This document shows, one piece after another, positions 41,529 through 49,686 of a stretch of 64,000 nucleotides of DNA; positions within the stretch are counted from its first letter, which is position 1; each line of letters begins with the position of its first letter. The notes below the pieces were generated by a model. The model ran no database searches. It had not been told where the DNA came from and saw only the letters and a list, made by a program, of their open reading frames with translations. The DNA is taken from the NCBI RefSeq assembly GCF_017355885.1, contig NZ_JAFEUU010000006.1, forward strand, positions 186,001 through 250,000, in the 5' to 3' direction. Position numbers and translations under genes: made by a program. The DNA comes from Sabulicella rubraurantiaca. Lineage in GTDB: Bacteria > Pseudomonadota > Alphaproteobacteria > Acetobacterales > Acetobacteraceae.

Positions 41529-42830
41529 TCAGTCGATGCGCGCGGCGCGGTCGATGAAGAGGGCGCCGCCAGTCACGATCCGCTCGCCCGCGGCAAGCCC
41601 ATCCGTCACCTGGAGGAGGTCGCCCTGCCGGATGCCGAGCTGGACGTGGCGCTGGCTGAAGCGGCCGCCCTCCTGCGCCGTCCAGACGAAGGCGTCGGAG
41701 CCGCGGAAGATCACCGCGCCGACCGGTACGGCGGGGGCTTCCACCGCCTCGCCCACCGCGATGCGGAAGGTGGCGAACATCTCGGCTTTCAGGACGCGCT
41801 CGGGGTCCTGCACCTCGGCCATCACGGTGAGGCGGCGCGTGGCGGCGTCCAAGCCGGGATTCATGCGGACGATGCGCGCCTCGAAGCGGCGGCCGGGCAG
41901 GGCGCTCACCGCCACTTCCACTGGCTGCCCCTCGCGGATCATGGGCACGTCCATCTCGCGCACCGCGGCGACGAGCCACATGCTGGACAGGTCGCTGAGG
42001 GTGAAGACCGGGTCGCCCTGGCCGGCGGATAGCCACTGCCCCGCCGCGGCACGGCGCTGGGTGACGGTGCCGCCCAGCGGCGCCCGCACCGTGACAACGC
42101 CGCTCACCTGCCGCGTGCGTTCGATCTCCGAGATCTCGGCACGGGAACGGCCCAGCACGCGCAGCTTGTCGCGCGCCGCCTCCAGCTGCGCCTCGGCGGA
42201 GCGGAGGTCGGCCCCGGCGCCCGCGAGGGCGAGGTTGGATTGCTCCACCTCGCGCTGGGAGGTGGCGCGGGCGGAGAGCAGGGATTGCTGGCGCGCCTGC
42301 TCCCGCCGCGCCTGCTCGAGCGCCACGCGGGACTTCTGGGCGTTCTCCAGCGCCGACAGCAGGTCATTGGCCGCGGCGGTCACGTCGGGGGTCTCGATCT
42401 CGTAGAGGGGGGCGCCTTCCTCCACCACCTCGCCCGGCCGCGCGAAGACACGCGTCACCCGCCCGGTATAGGGGGAGAGCATGGGGGTGGAGCGGTCCTC
42501 GTTGACCGTGATGCGGCCCTCGGCGACGCGCTCCGGCCGAAAGGCGTGGGCGGCGACCGTCTCGATGCGCAGAGAGCGGGATTCGGCATCGCTCAGCCGG
42601 AACTCGCCCGCCGGCAGGCGCGGCGCAGCTTCCGCCGGAACGGCGACTGCGGCCTCCCGCCGGCCTTCGATCGCGAACCAGCCGCCCCCGGCTGCCACCA
42701 GGGCCGCAAGGCCCCACAGCCAAAGCCCGCGCCGGCGCGGCGCCTGCGCCGCCTCGGCCGGGAGTTCCGCAGGCACCGGCGTAGCAGCGCGCGTCTCGGC
42801 CTTGGGGGCTTCGGAGTGGATCACGTTCAT
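41529..42830 (-). CDS. RND efflux periplasmic adaptor (CzcB/HlyD family)
   Basis: A 433-residue membrane fusion protein. A single N-terminal membrane anchor (residues 35-53) follows a short cytoplasmic tail. The periplasmic part contains the lipoyl half-motifs (LSPYTGRVTRVFARPGEVVEEGAPLY and VRAPLGGTVTQRRAAAGQWLS) around a long alpha-hairpin (about 160-225), then the beta-barrel domain (ALPGRRFEARIVRMNPGLD). ATG 42830 is chosen over an unconvincing extension. It is the first gene of the efflux operon, with possible operator sites upstream. Confidence 0.93.
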   Translation of the reverse strand: MNVIHSEAPKAETRAATPVPAELPAEAAQAPRRRGLWLWGLAALVAAGGGWFAIEGRREAAVAVPAEAAPRLPAGEFRLSDAESRSLRIETVAAHAFRPERVAEGRITVNEDRSTPMLSPYTGRVTRVFARPGEVVEEGAPLYEIETPDVTAAANDLLSALENAQKSRVALEQARREQARQQSLLSARATSQREVEQSNLALAGAGADLRSAEAQLEAARDKLRVLGRSRAEISEIERTRQVSGVVTVRAPLGGTVTQRRAAAGQWLSAGQGDPVFTLSDLSSMWLVAAVREMDVPMIREGQPVEVAVSALPGRRFEARIVRMNPGLDAATRRLTVMAEVQDPERVLKAEMFATFRIAVGEAVEAPAVPVGAVIFRGSDAFVWTAQEGGRFSQRHVQLGIRQGDLLQVTDGLAAGERIVTGGALFIDRAARID

Positions 42831-43033
42831 TTGAGTCCCGGACTTCCCGCGCAAACCATGATTCGGACGGCCTTTCGGTCGTCGCCAGGGAGTTCGGACA
42901 CCGATCAGCCTCACGACAATGCCCAGTCTAGCGTTGCCGGGACGCCGCATGAAAGGTGAAAAATGCGAAACTTAGTGATTTTCCGATTTTGGTTCAGCGA
43001 CGGTTCAGGAAGATTGTGACCGCGGGAGGCTTG
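42831..43033 (-). promoter_or_regulatory. Efflux-operon promoter region with repeated operator-like boxes
   Basis: Two kinds of direct repeat lie upstream of the adaptor gene. GGTTCAG occurs at 42991-42997 and 43002-43008, one helical turn (11 bases) apart, like an OmpR-type response-regulator box. TTCGGAC occurs at 42862-42868 and 42893-42899, 31 bases apart. Around 42960-42990 the DNA is unusually AT-rich. The strand complement of 42928-42933 (TAGACT) is a possible -10. Confidence 0.45.
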
Positions 43034-44047
43034 CTACCGCAGCGGGAGCGCGTACATCAGCCCGCCATTGGTCCATAGATTGTTGGGGCCGCGCGGCAGT
43101 CCAATGGGCGTGTTCTCGCCGAAATGGCGATTATAAAGTTCTCCATAATTGCCGATGGCCCGAATCACGTTGACCGCCCAGAGAGGGTCAATCTTCAGGG
43201 ACTGTCCGAGTTCTGGCGTCACGCCCAGGAGGCGGCGCGTGTTGGGGTTGGTGCTGGTGCGGCGCATCTCCGCCACGTTGTCACGGTTCACCCCCTGCTC
43301 CTCCGCCTCGATGACGGCGTAGGTGTACCAGCGCACCAGCTCGAACCAGTCCTCGTCGCCGCGGCGGACATAGGCGCCGTAGGGCTCCTTGGAAAAGCGC
43401 TCGGGCATGACCTGCCACTGCGCAGGGTCGGGCATGGTGGAGCGCACGGCCGCCAGCTGCGAGGCATCGGAGCCGAAGGCGTCGCAGCGCCCGGATTGCA
43501 GCGCGGCCGCCGCCTGGTCCGTCCGCTCGAACACCACCGGCTGGAAGGGCACGTTGACCGAGCGGAAGTAATCCGCCGTCACCTGCTCGTTGGTGGTGCC
43601 CTGGAGGACGCAGATCGTCGCGCCGCCCATGTCGCGCACGCGCCGCACGTTCATGTCACCCCGGACCAGGAAGCCGTGCCCGTCATAGAAATAGGTGGCG
43701 ACGTGGCGCAGCCCCAGGGTGGTGTCGCGCAGCATGGTCTGGGTGGAGGTGCGGAACAGCACGTCCACCTCTCCCGAGCCCAGCGCGGTGAAGCGCGTGG
43801 AGGATGAGAGCGGGACGAAGCGCACCTTGTTGGCGTCGTTGAAGATCGCCACGGCCAGACCCCGGCACAGATCCACGTCCATGCCCTGCCAGGCACCGCG
43901 ACTATCCGGCAGGGCGAAGCCCGCCACCCCGGTATGGATGCCGCAGACCAGCTGCCCACGCGCCCGCACCGCGTCCAGCGTCGGTCCGGCCTGCGCCGCT
44001 GAAGCAACGCCCATGACGCAAGCCGCCGCCAGAACGGCGCGCTTCAT
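43034..44047 (-). CDS. Amino-acid ABC transporter substrate-binding protein, paralogue 1
   Basis: A 337-residue periplasmic receptor of the AapJ/family 3 type. The signal peptide (residues 1-20) ends SAAQAG. TLDAVRARGQLVCGIHTGVAGFA, QGMDVDLCRGLAVAIF, RFTALGSGEVDVLFRTSTQTMLRD and GATICVLQGTTNEQVTADYFR are family landmarks, as is the C-terminal AIGNYGELYNRHFGENTPIGL. It is closely similar to the next gene upstream. No permease or ATPase gene is adjacent. A hairpin at 44070-44093 lies in its leader. Confidence 0.93.
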   Translation of the reverse strand: MKRAVLAAACVMGVASAAQAGPTLDAVRARGQLVCGIHTGVAGFALPDSRGAWQGMDVDLCRGLAVAIFNDANKVRFVPLSSSTRFTALGSGEVDVLFRTSTQTMLRDTTLGLRHVATYFYDGHGFLVRGDMNVRRVRDMGGATICVLQGTTNEQVTADYFRSVNVPFQPVVFERTDQAAAALQSGRCDAFGSDASQLAAVRSTMPDPAQWQVMPERFSKEPYGAYVRRGDEDWFELVRWYTYAVIEAEEQGVNRDNVAEMRRTSTNPNTRRLLGVTPELGQSLKIDPLWAVNVIRAIGNYGELYNRHFGENTPIGLPRGPNNLWTNGGLMYALPLR

Positions 44048-44069
44048 CGATCCCCACATGCCTTGCCTG

Positions 44070-44093
44070 CCCCGACCTTGTCCATTGTCGGGG
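44070..44093 (-). repeat. Stem-loop in the leader of the paralogue 1 receptor gene
   Basis: CCCCGAC (44070-44076) and GTCGGGG (44087-44093) form a perfect 7-bp stem around a 10-base loop, between the two receptor genes and 22 bases before the start of paralogue 1. No T-run follows on the coding strand. It may separate expression of the two genes. Confidence 0.45.
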
Positions 44094-44160
44094 CGATGCT
44101 GTTGCGCCGCCCCGCCCTGCGTCAACAAAAAGCGTGACACAGGGGACCGGATCGCCGCCT

Positions 44161-45183
44161 TCAGCGGAAGGGCGGCGCGTAGAGCAGCCCGCCGCGCGTC
44201 CACAGGTCGTTCTGGGCACGCGGCATGGCGATGGGCGTGTTCTCGCCGAAATGGCGATTGTAGAGCTCGCCGTAATTGCCGATGGCGCGCACCGCGTTGA
44301 ACGCCCAGGCGGGGTCGAGGCGCAGCGCCTGGCCCAGCTCCGGCGTCACGCCGAGGAGGCGGCGGACATTGGCATCCTGGGTGGTGCGACGGGTTTCCTC
44401 GGCATTGGCGGTGGTGATGCCGCGCTCCTCCGCCTCGATCAGCGCGGACACGAACCAGCGAACGATGTCGAACCAGTTGTCGTCGCCGCGCCGCACCACG
44501 GGGGCGTAGGGCTCCTTGGAGAAGCGCTCGTCCAGGATCACCCAGTCCGCCGGGCGGGGCAGGGCGGCGCGCGCCGAGGCGAGGCCGGAGGCATCCATGG
44601 CGTAGCTGTCGCAGCGCCCGGAGCCGAGCCCCTGCACCACCTGCTCCTGCTCCGCGAAGAGCAGGATGTTCACCCGCTCGTTCAGGGAGCGGAAATACTC
44701 GCTGGTGATCTGCTCGTTGGTCGTGCCCTGCAGCGTGCAGATCGTGGCGCCGGCCAGGTCGCGCACCCGCCGCGCATTGCTGTCGCGCCGCACCAGGAAG
44801 CCATGGCCGTCATAGAAGTAGTAGGTGGTGAAGCGCAGCCCCAGCTGGGTGTCGCGCAGCAGCGTGTGGGTGGAGGTGAGCATCAGCACGTCCACCTCGC
44901 CCGCACCCAGTGCGGTGAAGCGCGTGGCGAAGGTCAGCGGCACGAAGCGCACCCGGTCCGGATTGCCCAGCACCGCGGCGGCGAGGCCCCGGCAAAGGTC
45001 AGCCACCATGCCCTGGTAGCGCCCCTGCGCGTCCAGCGTCGTGAAACCGGGCGCGGAGGTGTTGACCCCGCAGGCCAGCGACCCGCGCGCGCGAATCGCG
45101 TCCAGCGTGGCCTGGGCCTGCGCCGCCGGCGCGACGAACAGGCCGGCGGCCAGCGCGGCCGCGGCCAGGATGCTGCGAATCAT
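44161..45183 (-). CDS. Amino-acid ABC transporter substrate-binding protein, paralogue 2
   Basis: A 340-residue family 3 receptor with a signal peptide (residues 1-23, ending PAAQAQ). It aligns along its whole length with paralogue 1, sharing LDAIRARGSLACGVNTSAPGF, FTALGAGEVDVLMLTSTHTLLRD, GATICTLQGTTNEQITSEYFRS and the C-terminal AIGNYGELYNRHFGENTPIAM. Ligand-contact positions differ, for example VNTSAPGFT against IHTGVAGFA, so specificity may have diverged. The pair looks like a tandem duplication. No transporter membrane genes are adjacent. Confidence 0.93.
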   Translation of the reverse strand: MIRSILAAAALAAGLFVAPAAQAQATLDAIRARGSLACGVNTSAPGFTTLDAQGRYQGMVADLCRGLAAAVLGNPDRVRFVPLTFATRFTALGAGEVDVLMLTSTHTLLRDTQLGLRFTTYYFYDGHGFLVRRDSNARRVRDLAGATICTLQGTTNEQITSEYFRSLNERVNILLFAEQEQVVQGLGSGRCDSYAMDASGLASARAALPRPADWVILDERFSKEPYAPVVRRGDDNWFDIVRWFVSALIEAEERGITTANAEETRRTTQDANVRRLLGVTPELGQALRLDPAWAFNAVRAIGNYGELYNRHFGENTPIAMPRAQNDLWTRGGLLYAPPFR

Positions 45184-45294
45184 AAGACTTTCCCCTCTCT
45201 CTCCCTCGTTGGGGAAGTGAAGGGCCGCGGCGGGAGGGGGGTCAAGCCTTCTCCGCCTTCACGATTCGTCCATGTCCGGGCGGGGCAGGGCCCT

Positions 45295-46245
45295 TCAGAA
45301 CAGCAACCCCTTGCGCAGCATCCCGTGCACGCCCTTCTCCCCGTTCACCGTCTGGGTGACGTGGAAGTCCACCGCCAGGGAGCAGAGCAGGTAGGCATCG
45401 GCGGGCGACATGTTGGCGCGGGCGGCGATGAAGGCGATCATCTCCCGCAGCGCCCGCTTCATCGCCTCGTCCAGGTCCTCGTGCATGCCCATGGAGATGA
45501 AGTGGGTCGGGGTCTCGGCGCGCGGATAGGCGAGCTTCGCCCCCTTTTCCAGGGTCAGGCGGAAATGCCCGGTCAGGCACATCTCCAGCGCGTTGATGCA
45601 CACCTCGCCGTCGCCCTGCACGCCATGCCCGTCCCCGGCGCTGAACATCGCCCCCGGCACGTGGACGGGCAGGTAGAGCGTCGCGCCCTCGCCGATCTCC
45701 TTGTTGTCGAGGTTGCCGCCATGGGCGCGCGGCTCCTTGGTGGAGATGGCGCCCCATTCGGCAGGCGGCGCCACGCCCATCACGCCGAAGAAGGGCGCGA
45801 GCGGCAGGGTGATGCCGCCGCCCACCGGCACGGTGCCGGTGCGCGCCTCGCGGTCCACCGGGATGTGGAGGAGGTGGCGGTAGGGGAAGTCCTCGGGGAT
45901 GGTCCCGCCCAGCGGCCGGAAGCCGCAGAAACCCCAATCGGCGCCCAACTCGATCTTCTCGATGTCCACGCGCAGCGCGTCGCCCGGCTCCGCACCCTTC
46001 ACCGCCACCGGGCCGGTGAGGATGTGCGGGCCGGGGCGCGGCGGGTTGCTGGCATGGATGGCGGCGAGGGCGGGCGGCACGCGCATTGGCGAATCAGCAG
46101 GAGGCATCACCTCCGGCCCGCCGGACACGCATTCCAGGATGACGAGGTCGCCGCTCTCCACCTCCAGCAGCGGCTTGTGCGCGGCGTCGAAGGTGCCCCA
46201 GCGGATGGTCTCGGGCGAGGCGGGAATACGATAGGTCTGGGGCAA
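45295..46245 (-). CDS. Acetamidase/formamidase family protein
   Basis: A 316-residue FmdA/AmdA-family hydrolase. The start TYRIPASPETIRWGTFDAAHKPLLEVESGDLV, the HILTGPVAVKGAEPGDAL segment (about residues 74-90), FFGVMGVAPP and GDGHGVQGDGEVCINALEM (about 203-221) are typical. These enzymes release ammonia from formamide or short amides, which would give a nitrogen-scavenging theme with the two amino-acid receptors downstream; that link is inference. It lies about 110 bases upstream of the receptors on the same strand. Confidence 0.9.
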   Translation of the reverse strand: MPQTYRIPASPETIRWGTFDAAHKPLLEVESGDLVILECVSGGPEVMPPADSPMRVPPALAAIHASNPPRPGPHILTGPVAVKGAEPGDALRVDIEKIELGADWGFCGFRPLGGTIPEDFPYRHLLHIPVDREARTGTVPVGGGITLPLAPFFGVMGVAPPAEWGAISTKEPRAHGGNLDNKEIGEGATLYLPVHVPGAMFSAGDGHGVQGDGEVCINALEMCLTGHFRLTLEKGAKLAYPRAETPTHFISMGMHEDLDEAMKRALREMIAFIAARANMSPADAYLLCSLAVDFHVTQTVNGEKGVHGMLRKGLLF

Positions 46246-46454
46246 GGGACGCTCTCCTGCTGTTCCGGACGAGCAATGGCGCGATGCGAAGCCGCGTCAA
46301 GCGCCCTCGCCCGCCTACACCCGCACCGGGACGCCTTCTATCCCCGGAAAGTCCCGGTCGGCGCCGCGGCTTCGCCGCGGCAACGGAGCAGGCCAGCCAG
46401 AACGAAGCGTCTGAACGGGGCCCCCCAAAATCTGCGAAGCAGGTTTTGTGGGGA
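46246..46454 (-). repeat. Spacer with two hairpins between formamidase and corA
   Basis: No gene is seen in this spacer. It holds a perfect GCCGCGGC/TTC/GCCGCGGC hairpin at 46363-46381 and the long hairpin at 46421-46453 listed separately. The promoter of the formamidase gene is expected near 46260-46300 but no good hexamers are visible. Confidence 0.5.
46421..46453 (-). terminator. Covarying hairpin directly after the corA stop codon
   Basis: Starting 2 bases after the corA TAG, the coding strand reads CCCC-A-CAAAACCTGC / TTC / GCAGATTTTGGGG, a stem of about 14 bp with one bulge and one G-T pair. There is no T-run. The same architecture follows gcrA at 59987-60018, with AA/TT pairs in this copy replaced by GG/CC in that one. 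Confidence 0.6.
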
Positions 46455-47438
46455 CTAGAGCCATCCTTTCCGCTTGAAGTACCAGACCGGCAGCACGGCC
46501 GTCGCCACCATGAGCAGCAGCGCCCAGGGATAGCCCAGCACCCATTCCAGCTCCGGCATGTGCTGGAAGTTCATCCCGTAGATGCTGGCGATCAGCGTGG
46601 GCGGCATCAGGGCCACGCTCACCACGGTGAAGGTCTTGATGATCGCCGTCTGCTCGACATTGGTCATGCCGAGCAGCGCGTCGAGCAGGAAGGTGGCGCG
46701 GTTGCTCAGGAAGTTCGCATGCTCCGTCAGCGAGCGGAGGTCGCGGACCAGGGTCTTGATCGTGCCCTGATTCTCCTTGCGGATGGCGACCGACTTCTCC
46801 GCCGTCAGGAAGGTGAGGATGCGCGACAGGCCGAGCAGCGTTTCCGAGGCGCGCGACGTCACCTCCCCCACCTGGCCCAGCGTGATCAGCGCGTCCTTCA
46901 GGTCGCGGTCGCGCTTGCCGGCGGCAGGGATGCCGCGCGCGTTGCGGAAGGTCGCCTGGCTGGCCCGGTCCATGTCGGCGCCGATGCGCTCCAGGATGTC
47001 GGCCAGCCGGTCCACGATCTGCTCGATCAGGTGCAGCATCGCCGCGTCCGGGCTGGACAGCAGGATGGGCCCCTTCTGGCACCGCGCGGCGAAGACCGGG
47101 AAGGCGCGCGGCGTGGCGTAGCGCACGGTGACGAGGTTCTGTCCCGTCAGCACGAAGGAGATGGGGGTGGAGCCGAAATCATTCGTGTCGGCGCCGAACA
47201 GGAAGGAGGCCGTGGTCACCAGCGCGTCGCCTTCGCGGTAGAGGCGCGAGGAGCTTTCGATCTCCTGCATCTCCTCCCGCGTCGGGATCTCCAGGTTCAG
47301 CGCATCCTGCACCGCGCGCTCCTCCTCCAGCGTGGGCTGGAGCAGGTCGATCCACACCGCCCGGCGCAGCGCCTGCACGTCCTGCACGCCGTCGCGCAGC
47401 GAGAGCACGCCGTTCTCGACGGTGTAGGTCGTCAGCAT
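46455..47438 (-). CDS. corA: CorA-family divalent metal ion transporter
   Basis: CorA forms a pentameric channel for Mg2+ and related ions in the inner membrane. The 327-residue protein has a long cytoplasmic N-terminal domain, two C-terminal membrane helices (about residues 268-288 and 300-320) and the YGMNF selectivity motif between them (GMN), ending in the basic KRKGWL tail. ATG 47438 (MLTTYTVENGVL) is taken as start; the open frame continues upstream through Arg/Pro-rich sequence that is not CorA-like. A conserved-looking hairpin follows its stop. Confidence 0.95.
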   Translation of the reverse strand: MLTTYTVENGVLSLRDGVQDVQALRRAVWIDLLQPTLEEERAVQDALNLEIPTREEMQEIESSSRLYREGDALVTTASFLFGADTNDFGSTPISFVLTGQNLVTVRYATPRAFPVFAARCQKGPILLSSPDAAMLHLIEQIVDRLADILERIGADMDRASQATFRNARGIPAAGKRDRDLKDALITLGQVGEVTSRASETLLGLSRILTFLTAEKSVAIRKENQGTIKTLVRDLRSLTEHANFLSNRATFLLDALLGMTNVEQTAIIKTFTVVSVALMPPTLIASIYGMNFQHMPELEWVLGYPWALLLMVATAVLPVWYFKRKGWL

Positions 47439-47527
47439 GGGGGGCCTCTCCGGTCGCGGCCTTTCGGGCTGCGCCGCGTCAGCGCGGCACGGCCCAGCCT
47501 CTGGTTTGCAGGAGCATCGTCTCGCGC

Positions 47528-47545
47528 CCGGATGAGGCCATCCGG
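47528..47545. repeat. CCGGATG/CATCCGG stem between corA and mtnC
   Basis: A perfect 7-bp palindrome with an AGGC loop lies between the end of mtnC (stop at 47558) and the corA start. Read on the plus strand it is followed by GCGTTCCGCTTTAACC. The complement of 49701-49730 near tatA has a comparable stem and a following CGCTTT, so the two might belong to one small repeat family. Confidence 0.35.
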
Positions 47546-47557
47546 ACGCGTTCCGCT

Positions 47558-48241
47558 TTAACCCTTTGCGGCCGCGAAAGGAACCTCGTCGAAATCGCGC
47601 GCGACCGGGTGGCGGCTGGAACGCTCCGTCCCGTCCTCCGCCCGTACGATCTGGCAGGTGAGCAGCCCGGCACCGCGCGCCGCGTCCAGCTCCTCCGCCA
47701 CGTCGGACAGGAACAGGATGCGCCCCGGCTCCGTGCCCCATGCCTCTGCGATGCGGGCATAGGAGGCGTTCTCGCGCTTCGCGCCCATGCGCGTGTCGAA
47801 GAAGCGCTCGAACAGCCCCTCCAGGTTGCCCGCCTCGGAATGACGGAACAGGAGGCGCTGTGCTTCCTCGCTGCCGGAGGAATACACGGCAAGCCGCGCG
47901 CCGCCCGCGTGCCAGGCGCGCAGCGCCGGCGCCACGTCGGGCCAGAGATGGCCGCGCAGCGCGCCATCCGCGTAGCCCTGGCGCCAGATCAGCCCCTGCA
48001 GCGCCTTCAGCGGCGTTTCCTTGGCGTCGCGCGCCATCCAGCCGCGCAGCGTTTCGAGCTTGTCATCGAGCCGCTCCCCGCCAGGCACGTCGCGAAGGAT
48101 CGCCGCGACTTCCGGCTCAGCGCCATGGTCGCGCAGGAACGCTGCCATCGCCTCCGCCGCATAGGGGAAGAGGGTGCGGTGGACGAAGGCGATGGCGGTG
48201 GTCGTGCCCTCGATGTCCGTCAGCACATGCGCGGCCGGCAT
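47558..48241 (-). CDS. mtnC: Enolase-phosphatase E1 (acireductone synthase)
   Basis: MtnC converts 2,3-diketo-5-methylthiopentyl-1-phosphate to acireductone in methionine salvage. The 227-residue HAD protein has the MtnC signature TDIEGTT at residues 8-14 (Asp9, Glu11), VYSSGSEEAQRLLF near 128 and FLSDVAEELDAARGAG near 175. ATG 48241 shares its first base with the last base of the mtnD stop. It is the last gene of the mtnB-mtnD-mtnC run. Confidence 0.95.
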   Translation of the reverse strand: MPAAHVLTDIEGTTTAIAFVHRTLFPYAAEAMAAFLRDHGAEPEVAAILRDVPGGERLDDKLETLRGWMARDAKETPLKALQGLIWRQGYADGALRGHLWPDVAPALRAWHAGGARLAVYSSGSEEAQRLLFRHSEAGNLEGLFERFFDTRMGAKRENASYARIAEAWGTEPGRILFLSDVAEELDAARGAGLLTCQIVRAEDGTERSSRHPVARDFDEVPFAAAKG

Positions 48242-48780
48242 CAGCCGACCTGGACCGGGAACCGCTCCGCCATGTCGCTGCCCGTATAGTGCGGGGTCCA
48301 GCCACTCGTCTCGGTGAAGACGCGCAGCACGGTGAAGGCCGGCTTGTCGCCGCTGTCGAACCAGTGGGTCACGTTGGCGGGGACGGAGATCAGGTCGCCC
48401 TTCGTGCAATGCGCGTCATAGACCTTGCCGCCCACATGCAGCACGAAATTGCCCGCGCCCTCGTGGAAGAAGCGGACCTCGTCCTCAGTGTGGGTGTGCT
48501 CCTTCAGGAACTTGTCGCGCAGCGCGTCCTTCATCGGGTGGTCCGGCGTCAGCTGGATCACGTCCGCAGTGCCGGCCTTGGTTTCGGCCAGGAAGGCGTC
48601 GAGGCGCGGCTTGTAGGCTTCCAGCACCTGATCCGCGGAAGCGCCGGCGGGCAGGTCGGCCACCGGCCAGCGCTCGAAACGCACGCCGATCCCGGACAGG
48701 GTGCGCGCGATCTCGTTCGCATCCTCGGTGCGGAGGGTCTCCTCCTGGGTCGAGGCGTCCCACACGGTCAGTCGGCTCAT
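48241..48780 (-). CDS. mtnD: Acireductone dioxygenase
   Basis: MtnD oxidises acireductone to the 2-keto acid precursor of methionine (Fe form) or to carbon monoxide and other products (Ni form). The 179-residue cupin has all four metal ligands: His95, His97 and Glu101 in HTHTEDEVRFF, and His139 in VTHWFDSG. ATG 48780 is the start that overlaps mtnB (ATGA). The longer open frame is spurious. Confidence 0.96.
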   Translation of the reverse strand: MSRLTVWDASTQEETLRTEDANEIARTLSGIGVRFERWPVADLPAGASADQVLEAYKPRLDAFLAETKAGTADVIQLTPDHPMKDALRDKFLKEHTHTEDEVRFFHEGAGNFVLHVGGKVYDAHCTKGDLISVPANVTHWFDSGDKPAFTVLRVFTETSGWTPHYTGSDMAERFPVQVG

Positions 48781-49394
48781 GGGCGTAGTCTCCGAAGTTC
48801 CAGCTCGCAGGCGAGCATGAATTCCAGCGCCTCCAGCCGCAGCAACGCGCCCGGCATGTCGGCACCCCATACATAAACTCCGTGGCCCCGGATCAAATAG
48901 CCCGGAATCGTGGCTGCCCCCGCGTCCCAGGCATGCTCGACCCGGGCCTGGAGGCACGCGATGTCCTGGTCGTTGTCCAGCACCGGCAGGCGAATGGCGG
49001 CTTCATGGGTGGGAAGGCCGGGGAAGGCCTTCAGTAGCTCATACCCGGCCAGGGTGATGCCGTCGCCGACGAGGCGCGACAGGGTGGTGGCCGCGACGGA
49101 ATGTCCGTGCAGCACCGCCCGCGCCTCGGGGAAGCGGCGGAACACGCTGCAATGCAGCCCCGTCTCGGCCGAGGGGCGCAGCGCGGCATCCTCCGGACGG
49201 CCGTCCAGGTCCACCGCCATCACCCCGTCCTCCGGGATGAAGCCCTTGTGGAAACCGGAGCGCGTGATGGCCACGCGCCCATCGGACAGGCGGAAGGAGA
49301 TGTTGCCGGCGGTGGCCGGAACCCAGCCGCGCGCGTCCATGCGGCGGCCGGCGGCGCGGATGGCCTCGACCGCCGCGCCGGGAAGCGGCGTCAC
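48777..49394 (-). CDS. mtnB: Methylthioribulose-1-phosphate dehydratase
   Basis: MtnB dehydrates 5-methylthioribulose 1-phosphate. The 205-residue class II aldolase-fold protein has the zinc ligands His96 and His98 in VLHGHSVAA and His171 in IRGHGVYVWG, plus Glu77 as the likely acid/base. It starts 7 bases after the tatA stop and is coupled to mtnD by ATGA. The upstream pathway genes mtnA, mtnK or mtnP are not in this window. Confidence 0.95.
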   Translation of the reverse strand: MTPLPGAAVEAIRAAGRRMDARGWVPATAGNISFRLSDGRVAITRSGFHKGFIPEDGVMAVDLDGRPEDAALRPSAETGLHCSVFRRFPEARAVLHGHSVAATTLSRLVGDGITLAGYELLKAFPGLPTHEAAIRLPVLDNDQDIACLQARVEHAWDAGAATIPGYLIRGHGVYVWGADMPGALLRLEALEFMLACELELRRLRP

Positions 49395-49401
49395 GCCCGG
49401 A

Positions 49402-49686
49402 TCAGGCCGCGGGGCGGCCGGTGTTGCCCGTCGTGGTGGCGGTGGTCGTGGCGCCCGGGGCCGGGTTGGCCGTGGTGGCGGCCGGGCCGGTGATGGTGCC
49501 CGTCGCGGGCGGGGCGTTCTCCGCAGTCATCGAGGCGTCGGCCGCGTCGTCTTCCTTGATGTTCTGCTTGAACGACTTGATGCCCTTGGCGAGGTCCCCC
49601 ATCAGCCCGCTGATCTTGCCGCTGCCGAACAGCAGCAGGACGACCAGCAGGACGACCAACCAATGCCAGATGCTAAAGGAACCCAT
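49402..49686 (-). CDS. tatA: Sec-independent translocase subunit TatA
   Basis: TatA forms the conduit of the twin-arginine pathway that exports folded proteins. The 94-residue protein has one membrane helix (about residues 6-21), the FGSGK hinge, and an amphipathic helix ([16 protein letters not shown]) followed by a long Ala/Thr/Gly-rich tail. tatB and tatC are not adjacent. It heads the methionine-salvage genes, an unusual neighbour. Several proteins here have RR-type signals that could use Tat. Confidence 0.92.
   Translation of the reverse strand: MGSFSIWHWLVVLLVVLLLFGSGKISGLMGDLAKGIKSFKQNIKEDDAADASMTAENAPPATGTITGPAATTANPAPGATTTATTTGNTGRPAA

Noticed and set aside
39563-41557. A 664-codon plus-strand frame opposite the RND pump
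   Set aside because: The His/Asp/Gln/Arg-rich translation is a by-product of the pump gene's codon bias.
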